Source: Lachnospiraceae bacterium
GTDB lineage: Bacteria; Bacillota; Clostridia; Lachnospirales; Lachnospiraceae
DNA length: 64,000 nt
Reading direction: 5' to 3'
Assembly: GCA_022845955.1 (NCBI GenBank)
Contig: AP025576.1
Coordinates: 4,030,001 to 4,094,000, forward strand
Shown: positions 61,892 through 64,000 of the stretch, in pieces
Position numbering within the stretch: the stretch's first letter is position 1
Layout: each line of letters starts with the position of its first letter
The notes under the pieces: generated by a model
Database searches by the model: none
What the model was told of the DNA's origin: nothing
Seen by the model: only the letters and a program-made list of their open reading frames with translations
Program-made: the position numbers and the translations under genes

Positions 61892-63112
61892 TTAGGCGAA
61901 AAGAAATTCAGAAAGGGCATAGTTGCTCACATCGATCCCCCATTCTGTCAGCCGGTACCGGCTGTCTTCCCCGTCCGCAGCCGCCCCGCTCCCGCAGACA
62001 AGAAGCCCCTCAGACATCAGCTTACGGAGGGCTTCCCTGTAAACTTCTTCAAGGGGGATGTGAAATTCCCGGTAAAAGCGGCGGGAGGATACCCCTTCCG
62101 TCATACGCAGTCCCAAAAACATGAACTCTTCCATCTGTTCCTGCCGGGAAAGATGTTGAACCGCCTGCTTCAAAGGCGTCACCAGTCCTGCCGTACCGGA
62201 AGCTTCCATATATTGTCTGCGATCCGGTGTATTGCTCCACCGCACATTTTCCAAAAGAGAAGCCGCTCCCAGGCCAAATCCGGCATAATCGGTCCTTTCC
62301 CAGTAAGAAATATTATGACGGCAGGCAAATCCGGGGAGAGAATAATTGGAAATCTCATAGCGGCCATATCCGGCTTCCGCCAGAAATGCCTTGGTCTGTC
62401 CGTACATCAGCCGGTCCTCCTCTTCTGTGGGAAGCGCTTTGCTGCCACGGGGTGCCGCCGCTTCACCGTACATTTCATAAAAGGGGGTTCCCTCTTCTAT
62501 AATAAGACTGTAGGCAGAAATATGTTCCGGTTTCAGCCGCACGGTTTTTTCCAATGTTTCCATCCATCCTCCCGGCGTCTGTCCGGGCAGCGCGCTCATG
62601 AGATCAATATTGATATTGGCAAAACCTTCTTTCCTTGCCAGCTCATAGCTGCACAGAAAATCCTTCCAGGTATGGATACGCCCCAGGGCTTTGAGTTCCT
62701 CATCAGATGCGGACTGCAGGCCGATGCTCAGCCGGTTTATCCCTGCGCGGCGATAATCCGCCAGCTTTTCCGGCGTCAGCGTACCCGGATTGGCTTCCAT
62801 GGTAACTTCCGCCCCGCCTTCTTCTGCAGAAAAAGAAAATACCGTATGCAGGCAATCCATAATACGCCGGATCTGTTCCCCGGAAAGAAGGGAGGGCGTA
62901 CCTCCGCCAAAAAAAACGGTTTTCACCTCATGGCCGTCATAAAGAGGCGCCTGCGCACGGATTTCATGAAGCAGCGCTTCCACATATTCTATTTTCGTTT
63001 GTTCATCACCGGGAGCCGACAGAAAATCACAATAAAGACATTTGCGGATGCAAAAGGGAATGTGTAAATAGATACCAAGGGGACGTTTGCTGCACCTAGC
63101 TGTTTGCTGCAT
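61892..63112 (-). CDS. hemW: Radical SAM heme chaperone HemW
   Basis: In this 406-residue protein the radical-SAM cluster motif is C21-xxx-C25-xx-C28 in HIPFCIRKCLYCDF, without the extra cysteine of true coproporphyrinogen dehydrogenase HemN. Other motifs are FFGGGTPSLL, EANPGTLT and RLSIGLQSASDEELK. HemW proteins insert heme into respiratory enzymes. A C-terminal winged-helix (HemW-C) completes it. AAAGGA precedes the ATG. It lies between lepA and sigK; the lepA-hemW order is common in Firmicutes. Confidence 0.95.
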   Translation of the reverse strand: MQQTARCSKRPLGIYLHIPFCIRKCLYCDFLSAPGDEQTKIEYVEALLHEIRAQAPLYDGHEVKTVFFGGGTPSLLSGEQIRRIMDCLHTVFSFSAEEGGAEVTMEANPGTLTPEKLADYRRAGINRLSIGLQSASDEELKALGRIHTWKDFLCSYELARKEGFANINIDLMSALPGQTPGGWMETLEKTVRLKPEHISAYSLIIEEGTPFYEMYGEAAAPRGSKALPTEEEDRLMYGQTKAFLAEAGYGRYEISNYSLPGFACRHNISYWERTDYAGFGLGAASLLENVRWSNTPDRRQYMEASGTAGLVTPLKQAVQHLSRQEQMEEFMFLGLRMTEGVSSRRFYREFHIPLEEVYREALRKLMSEGLLVCGSGAAADGEDSRYRLTEWGIDVSNYALSEFLFA

Positions 63113-63159
63113 GTTTCTTATTCCTTTTCCGGTTAAGAAAACCCCTTCGTCTGTTTTCC

Positions 63160-63188
63160 AGCATAGCAGAAAATGACCTTCCTGAAAA
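63160..63188 (-). promoter_or_regulatory. Candidate promoter of hemW
   Basis: Extended -10 TGC-TATGCT (hexamer 63165-63160), 17-bp spacer and -35-like TTTTCA (63188-63183). Confidence 0.4.
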
Positions 63189-63220
63189 GGGGTTGTATTA
63201 TTAAAAGTTTCTAAACTGTG

Positions 63221-63264
63221 AAAAAGCCCATGCAGACAAAAGAACCACCATCTGCATGGGTTTT
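63221..63264 (-). terminator. Rho-independent terminator of lepA
   Basis: Perfect 10-bp stem CCCATGCAGA/TCTGCATGGG with flanking A/T pairs and a 14-nt loop, followed on the minus strand by GCTTTTTCAC. It is 5 bp after the lepA stop. Confidence 0.85.
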
Positions 63265-63268
63265 CCGG

Positions 63269-64000
63269 CTATTTCTTATCGTCCAGCTTCAGCACGCTCA
63301 TGAAGGCTTCCTGGGGAATCTCCACATTGCCTACCTGGCGCATGCGCTTCTTGCCTTCCTTCTGTTTTTCCAGGAGCTTTTTCTTACGGGTGATATCGCC
63401 GCCGTAGCACTTGGCAAGCACGTCCTTGCGCATGGCCTTCACGGTTTCCCTGGCGATAATCTTCCCACCCACGGCAGCCTGGATAGGGATTTCAAACAGA
63501 TGCCGGGGAATTTCCTCTTTCAGCTTCTCACACATTCTGCGTCCCCGCTCATAAGCGCTGTCCCTGTGTACAATGAACGACAGGGCATCCACTTCCTCCC
63601 GGTTGATCAGGATGTCCAGCTTCACAAGCTCCGACTGTTCGTAGCCTTTCAGCTCATAATCAAAGGAGGCATAGCCTTTGGAACGGGATTTGAGGGCATC
63701 GAAGAAGTCGTAAATGATTTCGTTCAGGGGAAGCTCATATTTCAGAAGAGCCCTCTTTTCTTCCATATATTCCATGCTCAGATAACGGCCCCTGCGCTCC
63801 TGGCACAGCTCCATAATAGAACCGATGTATTCACTGGTCACCATGATTTCCGAGCTGACTATAGGTTCTTCCATATATTCTATTATGGAAGGATCCGGCA
63901 GATTGGAAGGATTCGTCAGCTCCATGATCTCTCCGTTTGTCTTATGCACTTTATATACTACGCCCGGAGCCGTTGTTACAAGATCCAGGTTATATTCCCG
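63269..64000 (-). CDS. lepA: Elongation factor 4 (LepA), C-terminal part
   Basis: The gene enters from the right edge; 243 codons are visible of a protein usually about 600 residues. The frame starts at the edge with [18 protein letters not shown] and continues through the EF-G domain V-like part ([19 protein letters not shown]-type loops). The LepA-specific C-terminal domain shows [39 protein letters not shown] and [18 protein letters not shown]. LepA acts on stalled or back-translocating ribosomes. The end is intact and has its own terminator. Confidence 0.97.
   Translation of the reverse strand, partial: REYNLDLVTTAPGVVYKVHKTNGEIMELTNPSNLPDPSIIEYMEEPIVSSEIMVTSEYIGSIMELCQERRGRYLSMEYMEEKRALLKYELPLNEIIYDFFDALKSRSKGYASFDYELKGYEQSELVKLDILINREEVDALSFIVHRDSAYERGRRMCEKLKEEIPRHLFEIPIQAAVGGKIIARETVKAMRKDVLAKCYGGDITRKKKLLEKQKEGKKRMRQVGNVEIPQEAFMSVLKLDDKK

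Noticed and set aside
1-64000. CRISPR arrays, tRNA or rRNA genes, prophage and complete insertion sequences
   Set aside because: I saw no spaced direct repeats, cloverleaf or rRNA-like segments, integrases, structural phage genes or intact transposases on either strand.

Overview
The window looks like chromosome from a spore-forming Lachnospiraceae-type Clostridium (Firmicutes). The evidence is a PolC-type replicative polymerase, CodY, a SigK-type sporulation sigma factor, strong GGAGG ribosome-binding sites, moderate GC, and a gut-commensal set of glycoside hydrolases (GH36, GH127, GH31, GH3). I see no rRNA or tRNA gene, complete insertion sequence, prophage or CRISPR array. Nearly all genes are on the minus strand, so read the map from right to left.

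The frame is a conserved Firmicutes gene string. Right to left it runs lepA (partial), hemW, sigK, comM, dprA, topA, codY, rpsB, tsf, then a 33-kb interruption, then pyrH, frr, uppS, cdsA, dxr, rseP, then a 7-kb interruption, then ispG and polC. A phosphotransferase-kinase fusion runs off the left edge. These genes cover DNA uptake and topology, translation, isoprenoid and phospholipid precursor synthesis, membrane proteolysis and replication.

The 7-kb interruption (about 7-14 kb) holds an osmoprotectant ABC transporter, an alpha-galactosidase, a small exported unknown and a DUF3048 protein. The transporter has its own near-consensus promoter and probably drives ispG-polC too.

The 33-kb interruption (about 19.4-53 kb) is accessory. 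Right to left it contains: a GH3 enzyme; an sdaAB-sdaAA-deacetylase operon behind a promoter-plus-terminator leader; two DegV lipid-binding proteins; an AGCS amino-acid symporter facing a TetR/acyltransferase pair across a perfect 60-bp palindrome; an anion-type permease facing a MATE-DinB-serine hydrolase operon; a toxin-antitoxin pair; a methyltransferase/PHP operon; an AT-rich patch with a second PHP enzyme, decayed sequence and a GNAT enzyme; a carbohydrate locus (ROK regulator, acetyltransferase, AraC, GH31, then divergent AraC and GH127); an SGNH hydrolase; TrkA-TrkH potassium uptake; and an Hpt/HD-GYP signalling pair.

I found no obviously new multi-gene system. The strongest leads are the 60-bp palindrome at the TetR/acyltransferase/AGCS locus, terminator-like hairpins inside 5' leaders (sdaAB, GH31), an rpsB promoter embedded in the codY terminator, the methyltransferase fused in frame to what looks like a separate small gene, and the two-kinase fusion at the left edge. 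All promoter and terminator calls are by-eye matches to consensus.
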